Below, in pieces: positions 1-11,404 of a stretch of DNA of 64,000 nucleotides; the stretch's first letter is position 1, and the number at the start of each line of letters is the position of its first letter. The stretch is from the NCBI GenBank assembly GCA_963920665.1, contig OY987263.1:34894547-34958546 (forward strand). Reading direction: 5' to 3'. The DNA is from Straminergon stramineum (lineage: Eukaryota > Streptophyta > Bryopsida > Hypnales > Calliergonaceae). The position numbers and the translations under genes were made by a program. The notes beneath the pieces are model-generated. The model ran no database searches. It had not been told where the DNA came from and saw nothing but the letters and a program-made list of their open reading frames with translations.

Positions 1-172
1 ATTTCCTTTCTTTTCCTTTTTGGTGTTTTCTTTTGGCACGTTTTTTCTTTTTCTTTTTAATTTTTCTCTTTTTATGGCCAGGGAACAGAAGTGTTTTACG
101 TTAATAAGTTTTTTTGGTTTTTTTGAAACATACTGTACGGCCTTCAAGGACCGCAGCAAGGACTGACTTACG

Positions 173-401
173 TTAACCCCTGAACGCCTCAATCCTTTTC
201 TGAAGTTTTGCACATTTATGCTTATATCTTTGTACAGAAATATGATTTACTAAAATTTCATGAATTCAGTCATTAAGGATGGTTATCTGGTTTCGATTCA
301 AATATTACATTAAATGAATGAGAAGTTAGTTTGACTAAAAAGTGCCTTGAAGCCCTTTGTTCATCATCCAGAATATGGACGTCGGAGTGCTTCAGGGTTA
401 A
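173..401. mobile_element. TTAA-ended MITE (copy A, 229 bp)
   Basis: Inverted ends: left TTAACCCCTGAACGC, right (reverse complement) TTAACCCTGAAGCAC. Both termini are TTAA followed by CCC, so TTAA may be the duplicated target. The inside has no coding capacity and contains a segment (about 200-335) that recurs, diverged, at about 11450-11625. It resembles the other TTAA/CCC elements of this window at 6872, 15589 and 50528 in its ends only. A piggyBac-like non-autonomous origin is an inference. Confidence 0.55.
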
Positions 402-1935
402 TAAATTGGAGATCTTGCAGCTGCTGGTTTTGGAGGTGTATCATTCTCTTACGGGTGTCAATCAGCCCTTTTTTTTGGCACCACGGGGCTAGATTGCACC
501 ATTTCAAAATAACTACCTACTTTTTTCCAGAAAAAAGTAATCTTTTTTTGCCAGAATTTTTTCATTTCTATTTTAAAAGTGGATGAATTTGCCAAATTTG
601 GATGAAAATGCATGAATATGAATGAAAAGTTCTTTTTAGTCCAAAAGATGGATGAATGCAGCAATACAATACTTCAACAAATTTTGACACTTTCTCAAAA
701 AGTAAAAAAAAGGCTGGTGTCAATTAAAGATTGTTTGAGAACATCGGGGAACCTTGGGGGGGAACGTTGGGGAACATTGAGATTTGTCACCTCATATAAC
801 CGGGTCTTCTTGAATAAAGTTAGCTAACCTAAATTAGATGCTGAAGTTGCTCCGCAGTTCTGTGATTGATGCTTAATTTTGTTAATTCAGACTTTTTGAG
901 AAGCATCATTATTTGGGGGGATTAGTAAGTTAGGTGAGGGATTTTTGAGGAGTATGGGTCCATCTGCAAAGGTGTGATCATGTCCCCCACCCACTAATCT
1001 CCCCCTAATCAACTTTTAATTAATTTGTATTTTCTTATCCTAATCAAAATAATTCATACCACACATGATTCAAATATAAGGTAGGTAATAACGTCAATAA
1101 CGTCACTTTTTGGTACTTTGCCTAGTTGCTATTACTAGACTAGTCAAATCTTTCATCTTTTTTGGTTGGCAAGTGAAAGGAGGTTCCAACATAGCAAAGA
1201 ATGGGACATTTGGATATTATATGCAAAAGGTATGGAGGTTCAAAACATTGAAAATTTGGTAGAGTTTGGGGGATGGTTTCATCCACATAGGTATATATTG
1301 ATTTTGGAGATGTACATGGAGTGGTGATGGTGGTTTTAGGTAGGATGCAATTCTTGGTGTACTATCTTGATCCGGCTTGGAGGATTCTATAGGCCAAAAA
1401 TGTTTGATAGATGACTTGACTATTAACTGTAAAAACAAATAATGCACCTAAGTATTGGTCCAATAGTAGAAACATTTTGGTGACTACCTTGGTCTGATGG
1501 GGGACCACATCCTTTAAGGGTTAATGCATCTCTAATTAATGTGACTTTTGAATTTGATATGCATATGAGTTTCATATTCATTGAAATTTTAGTAGCTCCA
1601 AAAGAGTAGTGACTTCAAAAAGTAGCAATTTTAAGATTTTTTTTGAAACATTTATATATTTATTTCTAAAGAAGAAACTCACTTTAAATTAATTTGTTCT
1701 GATATGGATTTGCATTTATTAAGGGATTTTAATTCATATGCTATAAGTCTTGTGAGCTTCATATGACAATAACAAGGGGCTTATTTCCTGATGAATTGCA
1801 ATAGCATCTTTGGTATTTTATTGTGACTTTTTGAAAAATGTTGTTTTTTTAAATATCAAAAATGATGATTGTTGAGTTGAGATTTTTTTTGGAGAGCAAA
1901 GTGAAATTTTCAATTGTAAACCTAAACTTGGATTC
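402..1935. other. Gene-free AT-rich stretch
   Basis: No reading frame here resembles a known protein. The frames are short and of low complexity. Poly-T and poly-A runs are common. A weak inverted pair of GGGGGATTAGT-like words lies at about 916-1005, too degraded to call an element. Confidence 0.6.
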
Positions 1936-2290
1936 ACATTAGGGGAGAGTTAAACCCAAGAAGGGGTCACTTCATAGAGCAAAAAGTTGGGTAGGAAAAA
2001 GCCTTCTCAATTCATTAATTGGGCCAAGATTTGCATGATGGGCTCAAATATTTGTCATCATTACCCAATCCATCTCCACAATCTCATCTCCACTACCCAA
2101 TCTATCTCAAAGATTTCTTGACTTAGTGATGGAGGATGGCTAGCATACGCCTTTGACAAATTTCTACATACCAAGTGGCCACTACATTGATAGCAATGAT
2201 GATGTGGACAAAATCATACTCTCCTCAATTAGTACTCAAATTAGTATAAAATCTCAAAGACCTTTAATGGATTCATTTCTCCCCTAATGT
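1936..2290. mobile_element. MITE with 13-bp inverted ends (355 bp)
   Basis: The left end ACATTAGGGGAGA (1936-1948) is repeated exactly in inverted orientation as TCTCCCCTAATGT (2278-2290). The interior is non-coding. No clear target-site duplication is visible, so the superfamily is unassigned. Confidence 0.55.
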
Positions 2291-3910
2291 AAATAGCACA
2301 TCAAAAAAAAGATTTAAATCCACTTTATTAAAACCTTATACGTTTTATATTGCCGTGATCCTTTTGCAAAGTATATAATACTATTAAAAAAAATGCATTG
2401 TTGTATTAGGATACTAGGAAGTTGGAGGATGAAGGGTAGAAAGTTTATAAAATGTGTTTTCTATGGTATAAAAGATGAACTATTCTTCCTTGGCATATAA
2501 AGTGACTAAAAAATCATTAAATAATAATCTCTCACTAGTACTTCAATCCTTATAGAAAATTGATTTTTTGAACTTGAACATTTAATGATTCTTGGAAAAT
2601 GCATCCAAACTTCTTCATGCAATCATTATATTACCAAATTTGTAGTGAATAGCTATGTTCAAGAAAAGAAATTTGTGTACACAAACAAGTCAAAGGTGAA
2701 AATATGGCACTAGAGCAAAAAATTTAAAATTACAAAGCTAAGATCTTTGGGGTTATGCAAGTTGTTTCATTCAAAAATTAATATAATTTGAGTTCCATTC
2801 TTGAATTCAATTTTCAATATTTCTAAAGAAAAATACACTTTCATATTGTTCATAATTCATTAGGTTACAATTGAAATTGATATTTCTCAAATCCATATAC
2901 AAGTTATAACAATGTAGTGTTCTATAAGATGCCTTCCTTTTGTTTAAATGTTTTTAAGAAAATCAATATGAATTATTTTGAGATTAATCTTTTTTGTACA
3001 TATTCAAAACTTATTTTAACAAAATGTCTTTTAGTACAAGTTTCAAGACACAACACTCTTTTACTAAAAAGTTTTAAAGATGAAACCTCATTGTTTTGAA
3101 AGAATTGAATAAATTTATTCCATCTCACTTTGACTTTGAAGATCTTGCAATCTTCTAGGCCAAATTTTCTCAATTATTTTTTGGAAATTTCTATAATAAT
3201 TCAGTTCAAATTTCAGCTTGTTAAAAAATAAGAAATTGACTGAAATGAGGTATTCTTTATTACTGAGTGTTTTTAATAATGAAATTTGAATGAAAATTAG
3301 ACAAATGTAGACAAAAATGGTAAAAAATTCAGATGACAATTGCAATGATTGAAATCTTTTTAAAATAACATAGACCACATTATATTGATTTTTATCATAA
3401 ATACTTTGAATACTATTAAAAGTGTACTTCACAAATTTGCATAATTCTAAAATTGTTGCAAGCTTGTGACATTGCACCGATAAACTAACTCATATGGATC
3501 TCTTTAATAGTATTAAAGTCCTCAAAATATAATTTCAAGGGAGAGAATTAACCCTTATCTAAGCTAATGCAATAAGGCTACCTCACCCCTTCAACATTCT
3601 TTCCACAATACCAAAGCTCTCTTCAAGTTAATCCATAAACGTTGATACCAATGTTTTTTGTCCAATGAATGACAAAGAATCTTCCTATGTAGGACAAAAA
3701 TGAAAATTTTCATCTTTGGAATTTTGTGCAAAAAGGAGAGATCTTGCACAATAGTTTAACTTTCAATGAATATTTTTGGATTTTATAAAGTAGATGATGT
3801 CACACGGGAGGATTTCCACAGTCACCAATCTATCCTAAAAGGGTTTAAAGAAATCCTTCTACAACTAGTCAATAGTGTTTTGAGTTAATGTTATGAATTA
3901 GTGTTACTAC
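2291..3910. other. Gene-free AT-rich stretch
   Basis: No supported gene. The 120-codon minus-strand frame at 3115-3477 is AT-driven and without domain features. Part of 3640-3740 (AACGTTGATACC, then TTTTTTGTCCAATGAATGAC) resembles the interior of the TTAA-ended element at 15589-15958, so a relic of that family is likely here. Confidence 0.5.
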
Positions 3911-4100
3911 TACACTGAATAGGGGTATTAAGGGGACCAAAAAATTAAAGGGACTGATTGTAGAAAACTCTAGATGTTTGAAACATGATGTACATCCCTG
4001 GACACTTCAATACCTACTGATGTACAACAAAGGTAGATATTTATATAGTTTGGAATGTCGATTAATTAGTATGGGTCCCTTAATACCCCTATTCAGTGTA
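3911..4100. mobile_element. Short MITE with TA target site, just upstream of the DUF167 gene
   Basis: The near-perfect terminal inverted repeat CACTGAATAGGGGTATTAA (from 3913) is mirrored at 4080-4098, and TA dinucleotides flank both ends (3911-3912, 4099-4100). The total is 186 bp without the TA. The size, the TIR and the TA fit a Tc1/mariner (Stowaway-like) MITE. It ends about 190 bp before the start codon of the gene at 4290, so it lies in that gene's promoter region. Confidence 0.75.
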
Positions 4101-4181
4101 CAAAGCGCACTAATTGAATTAGCAATCGAATTAGTAAAATTCAATAGAGAACAACTACTCCGTCTCGCACGAATGGAAAAC

Positions 4182-4190
4182 TTAGGGTTT
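4182..4190 (+). promoter_or_regulatory. Telo-box (TTAGGGTTT)
   Basis: TTAGGGTTT (reverse complement AAACCCTAA) lies about 100 bp before the start codon of the DUF167 gene. Telo-boxes are known promoter elements of plant translation and housekeeping genes. The same word occurs next to the DRT111 and MetRS start codons here. Confidence 0.5.
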
Positions 4191-4289
4191 CCTTGCTTTG
4201 CCGAAGTGGAAAGTTGCTTTCTAATTAGGGTCTTTTCGCACAATCTGAGCTCGCGATTTCGCAAGCTCGTGTTGCGAAGCAAATAGGCT

Positions 4290-5292
4290 ATGACACGTCC
4301 AAGTAAGAGCGCTTCTTCAAAGACCACTGCTACCGTCGTAGTCTCGGAGAATTCTCTCATCCCAAGATGCGTCCGCTCCCTTCCTAACTCTGCTTCTGTG
4401 GCCATTTCCATCCACGCCAAACCCGGCAGCCGGTTGTCTGCAATCACGGGTGCGAATTCTCCTCTTATTTGGATCGATGTTATGTAAATTCAATGCTATG
4501 TACAGTACAGTACAGTACAGATTCTTTGGGAACTGGATTGCGCATCAGTCGGGGGTATTCGATATAGTGTAGTGTGATGACACTATGACCTCTGGAAATG
4601 TCAGTCTAATGCACGTGATAATTTGGAATGTTGTGGCATGGTGACGTTGTGACAAACTGACAGTGTAGGTTTGCATGTAGTAGCGAAACTAGTGTATTCG
4701 ATTGAGTGTGGTGTGATGGCACTATGACCTCTGTAAATGTCAGCGTAATACCCGTGATAATGTGGAATTTTGTGGCTGTGTAGGGTTGTATGTAAAATTG
4801 TGACGCAGTGACGAAATTAGAGAATGCAAGAAGTCGCTTGAGTTAGGAAAGTGGTGTAGAATTTTCACACTTGTTGAACTCCTTTTTTTTAACCTATATT
4901 TACTAGGGCATGCTTTGATCCTACACGTTTTCTTCTTCTTATACATTTATGCTGATAGATGTTCTTCAGACATAGGAGACGATGCAGTAGGTGTGCAAAT
5001 TGATGCTCCAGCGCGGGAAGGAGAGGCTAATGCCGCTTTGTTGGACTTCATGGCTGAGGTGAGATTGTTTGAAGCACCAGGTGTTTTCCCTAATTGTTTA
5101 AATTCTTTCACCAGTCAAGCCAACTATATCGTGCTTGCTGATCCAGTGATTTCCATGTTGCAGATCCTGGGCGTCAAGAAGAGGCAAGTGTCGTTAGGGG
5201 CAGGCTCACGGTCAAGGGAGAAGCTGGTGATGGTTGAGGGTATCGCATTGGACAAAGTGTATGAAGCACTTTGTAAAGCAACCACAACATAA
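4290..5292 (+). CDS. DUF167 / UPF0235 (C15orf40-like) protein, three exons
   Basis: The exons are 4290-4449, 4970-5058 and 5164-5292, joined by GT-AG introns (donors GTGCGA and GTGAGA, acceptors TTCAG and TGCAG). They give 125 residues in one frame. After a Ser/Thr-rich start (residues 1-35) comes the DUF167 fold: strand [12 protein letters not shown], then [19 protein letters not shown] (the conserved P-x-x-G-x-A-N motif) and [17 protein letters not shown]. These are the family hallmarks of bacterial YggU and human C15orf40, which is of similar length. The molecular function is unknown in the family. The N-terminus might be a short organelle signal, but that is a guess. The start was chosen because the upstream frame is cut by stops and a telo-box promoter precedes it. 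The gene stands alone, downstream of a MITE. Confidence 0.9.
4498..4521. repeat. Microsatellite (GTACA)n in intron 1
   Basis: Four to five tandem copies of GTACA/TACAG lie inside the first intron of the DUF167 gene. Confidence 0.7.
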
Positions 5293-6871
5293 CTTGGAAA
5301 ACAAGCAATGTTCTCTTAGTGAGCACGTCGACACTATAGCAAGGGCCATGACATTATATACGTGGCCCCATTACCTAATTGGGGCTACTACAGCACAGCT
5401 GCGCTGTCGAAGGTCCATACTCTCACCAATTAATGCTCCAAATAGAGTCTATCGGTGCTCTCCAAGGTTGAAATTCACTTGGATTCCAGAAAATAGAATC
5501 CAGAGGAAGGGTATTTAATCCTGCACTCAATTGTGTACATCATTGTCAAAGGAAGTCTTCTTGGAGGTTATACAATATTATGGCAGGCAGCACCACTTCT
5601 ACTCACCCTAGTCCACATAGCATGAACAATAATGCTATGTCAATTTATGCTTCTTCTTTATCTGAATTCCATAGACTTCCAAGCCAAGAAGATCATTTGC
5701 TTTTTCATTGGGATGTCATCTTCATATGCCACATAGCTTGCCCCAAGTTAGCCCAAAGAGAGACTTTCTTAATCTTTCGTGTTGGCCATGTGTTCTAATA
5801 GACCAATAAAATGCTACCACTTTAGTGCATTTCCATGTAGTTTTCCCTAGGTGTAGTAAGCCTCAGAGTTTGAGACCCTTCATTGCATTTGTAGTTCTTC
5901 ACCAAAATTTAAACTAACCACATATTTTGGAAGTTAGTTGTGAAAGAGGTTTAAATTTTGAGATGTATCAAACAAAGAGAACTATTAATAAAAAAATTTA
6001 GAAACAATAAATTACAATTATGGTTAGGAGGTTTTGGAAGTTGCACTTTAATCTATTACCAATTTTCCACCAATTTTTCACTCAATTATTGTCAATAAAT
6101 AAGATGTTTGCTTGATTTGAGGCAATTTCAAGTTCTAAAGAGCATTCTAAAGTCAAACAATGTTGGTGGATGGTAATGAGAATTGCACATTCCTTGGGAG
6201 TTATAGGTACAAAATTGTGCTTGCACAGGTCAAAAGTTAAAGGGATGATGAAGCAATAATCTACACCTCAAATGTTAATACATTTTGTCCCCCTATTTTA
6301 GCATTTAGAATTTGTAATTTCTTAGCTTGTAGTTTTATATTTGGTGAAGAATTGATTGTGTGGGAAAGGTCCAAGTGAAGAGTGGATCATTTTGTCCTTG
6401 ATTCTAGAAGCACCTTTGAAAATAGAAAGGTATTTTATATAAATGGTTGGTCATCCATTGATTAGGTGTGGAAATTCTAAGAGTTCAATAACATGCATTT
6501 TCAAAAAAGCATATTCATTTAAATGGTTCATTATTTATTGATCAAAGGTTCTAAAGGACTTTGGTAAGAAACTACCTTTGAATTGAAATCACGCAAAACT
6601 ACACAAAATTGTTGGTGTTTACATTCTTGACAAGCAAATTTCTATTGATAGTGTCTGCCAAAGTGCAATTAAACCATTCCCATCCTTAACTATGATTGTT
6701 GGACTATTGATTCTCTAGATTTTAGTTTTATAACCAAGCTATGTGACAAGGTTTTAAGTGGCCTAAAGAGCTATATTGAAAAAGGTACCTTTGACTCTAT
6801 TAAACTGCTTATTTTGACAAGTTAAGGTGTTTTCAATTAGCAATGACATTCTCAGAAGTAGATACAAATGT
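5293..6871. other. 3' UTR and gene-free stretch
   Basis: The first few hundred bases are probably the 3' UTR of the DUF167 gene. Beyond that the DNA is AT-rich with no convincing frame. The small frames at 5234-5518 and 5580-5798 lack homology features. Confidence 0.5.
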
Positions 6872-7516
6872 TTAACCCCTAAATGCCCAAGGCCTATTTG
6901 GAGCTTCTTGAAATTTGCTCTAAATTGAACAAAAAATCAACATTTTCATAAGCTATACCAATTTCTTTTGATTTGTAACTATAGAAATTCAAACTAGACA
7001 TGTTAGAGATCACATAGGAAAAGAAAACATAACAATATCACTTACAGATTGAAAGATTATAATGTTTGATCATGAGGGTGTAGAAACTATGAAAATTTTT
7101 CAATTCACTTTTTGCATGTCAACTCTAAAAATTTGGTTACTAAAAAAATATGAGGTTATAGGGCCTAGCATGCACAACCCCAATCAATTTACGTTTTTTC
7201 TAAATCTATTCTACAATTATTTTAAATGAATTTCTAATGTGATTTTGCCTCCAAGATCTAGTGTATTTGAGGCTCATTTCCAAGAGCCCTCAACACTATG
7301 GGAATTCAAGATTGCAATGGGTATCCTTGCACAAAATCTTCAATAGAAAAATCACAATCCTTTATTTTTAAGATCATCTTTTTGATCCTAAAACTAGACT
7401 TCAAAAAGAATTCTCCAAAAATATAAACTACTACTCATAGCAATTTGGTTGGGTTTTACTTAACTTCAAAGTTTTCAAAACACCAAAATCTGGTGCCTAG
7501 GGCATTTAGGGGTTAA
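6872..7516. mobile_element. TTAA-ended inverted-repeat element, 645 bp (copy 1)
   Basis: The ends are TTAACCCCTAAATGCCC (left) and its inverse (right, about 7500-7516). A second copy of exactly the same length lies in opposite orientation at 50528-51172, inside the hAT element, and can be aligned along its whole length. It codes for nothing. The CCC ends beside TTAA resemble piggyBac-type elements. Whether TTAA is a target duplication or part of the TIR cannot be decided from two copies. Confidence 0.8.
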
Positions 7517-8522
7517 AAATTGAGAACCGGGATTGAGACGTTCTCCATAGAAAGAAGGCTGAAATACCACACATAGAATCTATAACAGTGAAATTTTAAA
7601 TAGAGCTAAGCAGCAAGAAAACACACGAGCGCAGACAGGTGGATATGAAGCTGAACTCAATAATAAAACCCCAAATAATTCTAGATCGTTCACGTATCTT
7701 TGTGTACATCGCTCACATCTTACACGGTAGCCTCCACCATCGTTTTAACCTAGTCTTGACACATTCCAGTCAAGCTCTTGCAGCAGATAAGATGCAGTAT
7801 GTGAACAAGCTCTCGGAAGTGCATGAGGCAAGGATAGAGATGAACCGCTACTTGTAGAAATGGAAGGACCAAGAGTGAAACTACCGAATCTCTGAGTCCG
7901 TGAGCTCAACAGTGTTGTTATAGGTTATAGTATCAGCCAACCAGGAGCACATCACATAACGCTGGCGGTGAAGAATCTTGGAAGTCAGACATTAGAAATA
8001 TTTGGTTCCAGAAGTCCTCAAACCAGCATTAAATCCCTACTAACCTATTGCTGCAGATAATTTATGGTCTCCACTGTACCTATACAAGGATGGAGACCTC
8101 TTCAAAGATTGGGTACAGACTACAGAGTATGGATCCAGTGGTTTTCTAGGCAATTTAATGCCCAATTGCCTCCAAAAAACCACCCAAACTACAAGCCTAA
8201 AGAAAAAAAAGATGGCAAAATGTGTATTGAAATGCCAGACTGTAATCAAGGCCCTGCACACCGCTGCCACAATGTTTGCAAAACCTCATTTCATCAATCG
8301 CATACAAGAGACAGTACATACAAAAATTGCATATTCAAAATTGCACTCAAAATTGGATGCCTTCAATTCAAGCCCCCCAGAATGAAGAAGCCAGGAAACT
8401 CAAAACCTTCTTGAAAGAAAGGCCACATAACCATTGATCCGAAAACCCAAAACAGCAACACTAAATGGATCCCAAGGTGGAATATGCTACGCGCAAAATT
8501 GTGAGGAAAATCCATAGGTGTT
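7517..8522. other. Gene-free; probably 3' UTR of DRT111 at its right end
   Basis: No coding region is supported. The composition becomes less AT-rich from about 7640, next to the DRT111 stop codon at 8523. This may be the transcript's 3' UTR (minus strand) or the relic of an older gene. Frames at 7639-7857 and 8064-8414 show no family features. Confidence 0.45.
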
Positions 8523-10165
8523 TCAGGACTCGGGTAACGCAGCAGGAACCTCCCCTGGCGAGGGTGCCAGATCATTCCTATTGAACTTGTCCTCGTCATA
8601 AAAGCTGGCTCTCACTACACGGCCCCCAAAGAAACGACCATCCAAGTCTACAAGGGCTTTCGTGGTTTGTTCTGACCGTTCAAATTGCACGAAAATTCGA
8701 ACAGCTTCTGTGGCAGGGAAATTTGGCTCAGTAATCTCAAAAATGAGAACCCGCGTCACATTCCCATACTTCGAGCACTCTGACGAGATTTCGTCCTCCA
8801 GCTCAGAATCAACTTCCCCAGGTCCAACCTGCCAAGAAGAACAGTGAATGAAAGGTTACACATGTCTCTGAGTTCACGATCAATGCGTGTTACATGACGC
8901 ATTCCACTCCCCTGAACTTCAATTCTCAGCCTACCTTCATTCACGCGAACGATGTTCCAAATAGAAGATTTCGTAATTAAGCCCAGCTTAATCCCAGTGC
9001 AACCCCAGGTTCTAAACCCTAACGGACCAAGGGGCCCAAATTGAGCCTCATGCAATTTTAAGCACTTTTGAGTGGGTCACGTGGGGAACTTTCCTTTGTT
9101 CAATTCTATTTACTTACTGATCGCCAGTGATTCTGTCCGAATTAAAAATTTCAAATCTGATCAATCAAATTGGTCATTTTAAAACTAAGAAATCTAGGGG
9201 TTAGGGCTCAGACCACTGAACCAAAACAAGGGAAATAACTGAAAACAACATACCATGTTTCGAAGCAGTACAACTCGAGTAGGGGGCCCAGAGATGGAGA
9301 CCCCCTTCACAGCCGGCTTCTTCTCCGCAACAGCGGCCGTCTGAGCCGCATTCACGATGACCCCAGCCCTTTTATCCGTCTTCCTCGCCATCAAGGGCAC
9401 AGTGATCCCCTGCTCTTGTTTCCCAAGCCCCTGCCCTTCCTTCCACCCCATCCTCGCCATCATCCTTTGCGCGGCAGTCATGGAACTTTGCTTGCTCGCA
9501 CTACTAAATCCTTCGCCACTCTTTGGTGGCGACGGTGAGCGAGCCCGAGCCGGACTTGGACTTTCCCGAGCTGCAGACAGCATCGCCCTGCGTTTCCAAG
9601 CTTCCTCGCCACTGATCCGCAACGCCGCCCGCTGTTCAGGCCCCTGCTCCTTTTCTCTCTCGATCTCTCTCTCCTTCTCCACCTCTCTCTGCCTCATGGC
9701 CTCCTCCCGCTCCTCCTCTTCCTGCCGGCGCCTCTCGACCTCCATTCGCATCTCCTCCTCCACTTTGCGCCGTCGACGTTCCCTGCAATACTCGTCGTAA
9801 TCGTTCGGTCGCGCGGGATCGTACTCTTCCAGCACTCGGCTACTCACGGCCACCAGAGCTGGGTGATGTATCGCCGGCGGGGAATGTGGTCTCTCAGGCG
9901 TGGCAGGCACATTATCACTCGTCCATCGCGAAGCCGCCAACAACCCTTGCACTGCGGGGGCCGCTTTTAGCTTCGTTGCAGACCCCTGATTGCGCAAAAC
10001 CGACGTTGGAGGAGCGAAAAAACTCGGTTTCCGCACATTCGAAGGGGCTAGCTTGTTGTTACTCCACACAGAAGTCCCCAGAGTCCCGTTCAACGGCAAC
10101 CCCGAGCTTTCATCGTCGCCTGCCGCAGAGGGGGGCGGCAGGTCCCCATACAAACCTCCCAGCAT
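8523..10165 (-). CDS. DRT111: DRT111 / SPF45 (RBM17-like) splicing factor
   Basis: There are two exons, 10165-9254 and 8828-8523, with donor GTATGT and acceptor TTGGCAG, giving 405 residues (the Arabidopsis homologue is similar in size). The nuclear splicing factor family acts in 3' splice-site choice. The domain order is: MLGGLYGDLPPP start typical of plant DRT111; conserved EYDPARPNDYDEY (114-126); long Arg/Glu charged coiled stretch (129-178); SPSP-type Ser/Pro patch (202-214); G-patch (about 229-272, ARMGWKEGQGLGKQEQGI); and a C-terminal RRM of the U2AF-homology type (about 297-393) carrying the R-F-F motif (GRFFGGRVV) that binds Trp-containing ligand motifs. The intron splits the first beta strand of the RRM. 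The STMP1-like gene lies head-to-tail 298 bp upstream. No lesions are seen. Confidence 0.95.
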
Positions 10166-10175
10166 CGATCAAGCC

Positions 10176-10184
10176 AAACCCTAA
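10176..10184 (-). promoter_or_regulatory. Telo-box upstream of DRT111
   Basis: AAACCCTAA on the plus strand lies 11 bp before the DRT111 ATG, probably in the 5' UTR or core promoter. A second copy occurs in the intron near 9015-9023. Confidence 0.45.
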
Positions 10185-10463
10185 CCCGAAAACTTCCTTC
10201 GCGTCAAAGACCAGGGATGTGTCCCAAGAAATTCACTCTAAACTGAAATACCAGCATAGTCGACCGCAGAGGAACAAAGTAAAAAAACAAAACGAAGAAA
10301 CACCAGAGTCAACACCAACGCAGAATGAATTCCTACAAAGAGGTCAATAGCAATACAATTGCCGATTGCCAGAGTCCGGAGAACGCGGAGGACGATCGAG
10401 CAAGCCCTAAGAGTTTGGTGAATCTAGATTCTCGTCGCTAAGAGATGACAATTCTGACTACAC

Positions 10464-10643
10464 CTAGGGTTTGTCCTCCGGCTTGGAATTGGAGGGTTTT
10501 CGATATTGCTCCTCAAAATGCTTCGCAATGACCACGCCAGTGTTCACAAGCCCAGTGACATTCGGCACATTGTAATTCTGCGCCACGTAAACCCCGACTA
10601 ACGCGCCCACTGTGAAGTGGAAAGTAGTCTTTATCAAACCCAT
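10464..10643 (-). CDS. STMP1 / DUF4535-type mitochondrial micropeptide (59 residues)
   Basis: A single coding exon of 60 codons ends in TAG at 10464-10466. The protein begins MGLIKTTFHF and contains the family signature GVYVAQNYNVPN (about residues 17-28), which matches the G-x-Y-x-AQNY-x-x-PN core of human STMP1 (47 residues) and plant DUF4535 proteins. Residues 8-22 are hydrophobic and suit a single membrane helix. The C-terminal half is charged (KHFEEQYRKP) and ends in a Lys/Pro tail. Known members sit in the inner mitochondrial membrane and associate with respiratory complexes. Applying this to the plant protein is inference. Upstream, acceptor TTGTGCAG at 10678-10679 indicates a 5' UTR intron. 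The gene is too short for usual ORF cut-offs and easily missed. Confidence 0.85.
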   Translation of the reverse strand: MGLIKTTFHFTVGALVGVYVAQNYNVPNVTGLVNTGVVIAKHFEEQYRKPSNSKPEDKP

Positions 10644-11404
10644 CCTAGCAGATCACCGCACTGTCCACGCACACTGCCTGCACAACAGAACCACACACCA
10701 TACCCTAAAAACCTCAAAATTCCTTTCCCGCTCTATTATTCCTCTAAGATTCTCACCGATCAAGGATTCTTGGACAAATATATTTCTCTCGCAAACCAAT
10801 GAGCACGCAAAACATCTGCGCGCAATAATCAGAAGAACATAACGTCAAACTCTAACAACTTCAAACTTTGTTTTCCGCTCTATTATCCCGCTAAAATTCT
10901 CACTGGTCTAGGATTCCTACATGAACATCCCTCGCAAACAAATGAACACGCAAACCGCCTGCACGCCATAATCGTAAGACCATAACGTCAACTCCTAATA
11001 ATTCCTTCATCTCGAAATTCGTTACCCGTGCGATTGTTCCTAAACTTCTTCAATGAAATTCCGACATAAACTCTCTCGCAAATACATGAACAAACAAAAC
11101 CCATAAGAAGCCGAACTCACGAGATAGATGGCACTGAATAAACTCTCCAGAATTAGAGGGAGACGATTCATTACCTTGAAAAACGCCACACCGTACTCGC
11201 AAAGCGTGAAAAATTTCTAGGATGGATCCTCGAGCATCTCCTGATTCCTGCGCAGTCTACGAAGAATTAAAACTACATGCCTCCACCACCATCTCCACGG
11301 GATTCAAGGTTCCATTGCGATGCTTCGGGCTCAAGCAAGAGCAAGAGCAAGAGCACTGGGGGGAAGCAGGAGGAGCTGTGCTCAGTAGGGAGTTTAGCAT
11401 TTAG
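10644..11404 (-). other. 5' UTR, 5' UTR intron and promoter of the STMP1-like gene
   Basis: On the minus strand a probable non-coding exon ends at 11175 (TTTCAAG then GTAATG). A 497-bp intron runs to the acceptor before 10677, and 34 UTR bases precede the ATG. The exon contains an (AGAGCA)n-like run at about 11335-11356. No longer N-terminal coding extension fits, because frames upstream hit stops. Confidence 0.55.

Noticed and set aside
3115..3477. 120-codon minus frame as a gene
   Set aside because: AT-driven, Ile/Phe/Lys-rich, with no motif or promoter context.
4007..4447. 146-codon minus-strand frame
   Set aside because: It runs through a MITE and antisense to the DUF167 exon. No domain.
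9357..10350. Plus-strand frames of about 150 codons
   Set aside because: Antisense shadows of DRT111 exon 1.
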